Shown here one piece after another: positions 14,661 to 14,717 of a stretch of 14,717 nt of DNA. The position numbers were made by a program, and so were the translations under genes. How positions within the stretch are numbered: the first letter of the stretch is position 1; every line of letters begins with the position of its first letter. Where the stretch lies: contig CALTNV010000055.1 in the NCBI GenBank assembly GCA_943845485.1, positions 1 to 14,717 of the forward strand, given 5' to 3'. Below the pieces are notes generated by a model. That model was not told the DNA's origin. It saw only the letters and a program-made list of their open reading frames with translations, and made no database searches. The DNA is from an uncultured Flavobacteriales bacterium (lineage in GTDB: Bacteria > Bacteroidota > Bacteroidia > Flavobacteriales > CALTNV01).

Positions 14661-14717
14661 TTTTCAGCTTCATAATATTTACATTTATAACCAAGTTCTC
14701 CTTTGTTTATGTTTGCA
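14606..14717 (-). other. Short open frame on the opposite strand with TPR-like sequence at the window edge
   Basis: On the minus strand the frame is open from the window edge (14716) to a TAG at 14608-14606, 36 codons. The part beyond the TPR gene stop reads NKGELGYKCKYYEAENYF, which looks like a helical TPR segment of the kind expected further along the same TPR family. The remainder is simply the reverse of the TPR gene's own end. It could be the tail of a convergent gene, but I think it more likely an inverted piece of the TPR gene. Very short, so confidence is low. Confidence 0.3.

Overview
The window is AT-rich, gene-dense DNA with short intergenic gaps, ATG starts and almost no Shine-Dalgarno sequences. 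Two candidate promoters resemble the Bacteroidetes -7 element TAnnTTTG. Together with the gene families present (a RemB/Wzi-like outer-membrane pair, a caa3-type oxidase cluster with two subunit III genes, a front-end-type desaturase and a large secreted TPR protein), this points to a member of the Bacteroidota, most likely a Flavobacteriia/Flavobacteriales species of the marine AT-rich kind. This assignment is an inference from gene families, not a database match.

Layout. A LuxR-type response regulator lies at the left on the plus strand (96-764). It converges on a membrane fatty-acid desaturase (858-2027, minus), and a 28-bp perfect hairpin between them looks like a bidirectional terminator. 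From 2173 to 12280 all ten genes are on the minus strand. In transcription order they are: an FtsE-like ABC ATPase, two paralogous 504-residue outer-membrane proteins, haem O synthase (ctaB), a subunit III-like oxidase protein with an unusual repeat insertion, subunit III, subunit IV, a Sco-like protein lacking its copper ligands, an intact Sco lipoprotein, a DUF420 membrane protein, and a class I aminotransferase followed by a clear terminator. A divergent 151-bp gap separates ftsE from a large secreted TPR protein (12432-14660, plus).

The stretch 8505-3490 is a compact cytochrome c oxidase assembly and accessory unit. CtaB supplies haem O on the way to haem A, Sco delivers or reduces copper for CuA, the DUF420 protein is of a family tied to oxidase maturation, and the subunit III and IV proteins are structural. 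The catalytic subunits I and II are not in the window. Separately, ftsE and the two outer-membrane genes form a translationally coupled trio (1-nt and 4-nt overlaps).

Most notable points: (1) three exact-period 49-residue repeats inserted in the predicted periplasmic TM3-TM4 loop of the first subunit III-like protein; (2) a Sco paralogue that has lost both cysteines and the histidine, next to an intact Sco; (3) the last ~60 bases appear to encode TPR-like sequence on the opposite strand, which suggests a fold-back junction cutting off the TPR gene. No RNA genes, insertion sequences or CRISPR arrays were seen, and no gene-free stretch reaches 300 bases.
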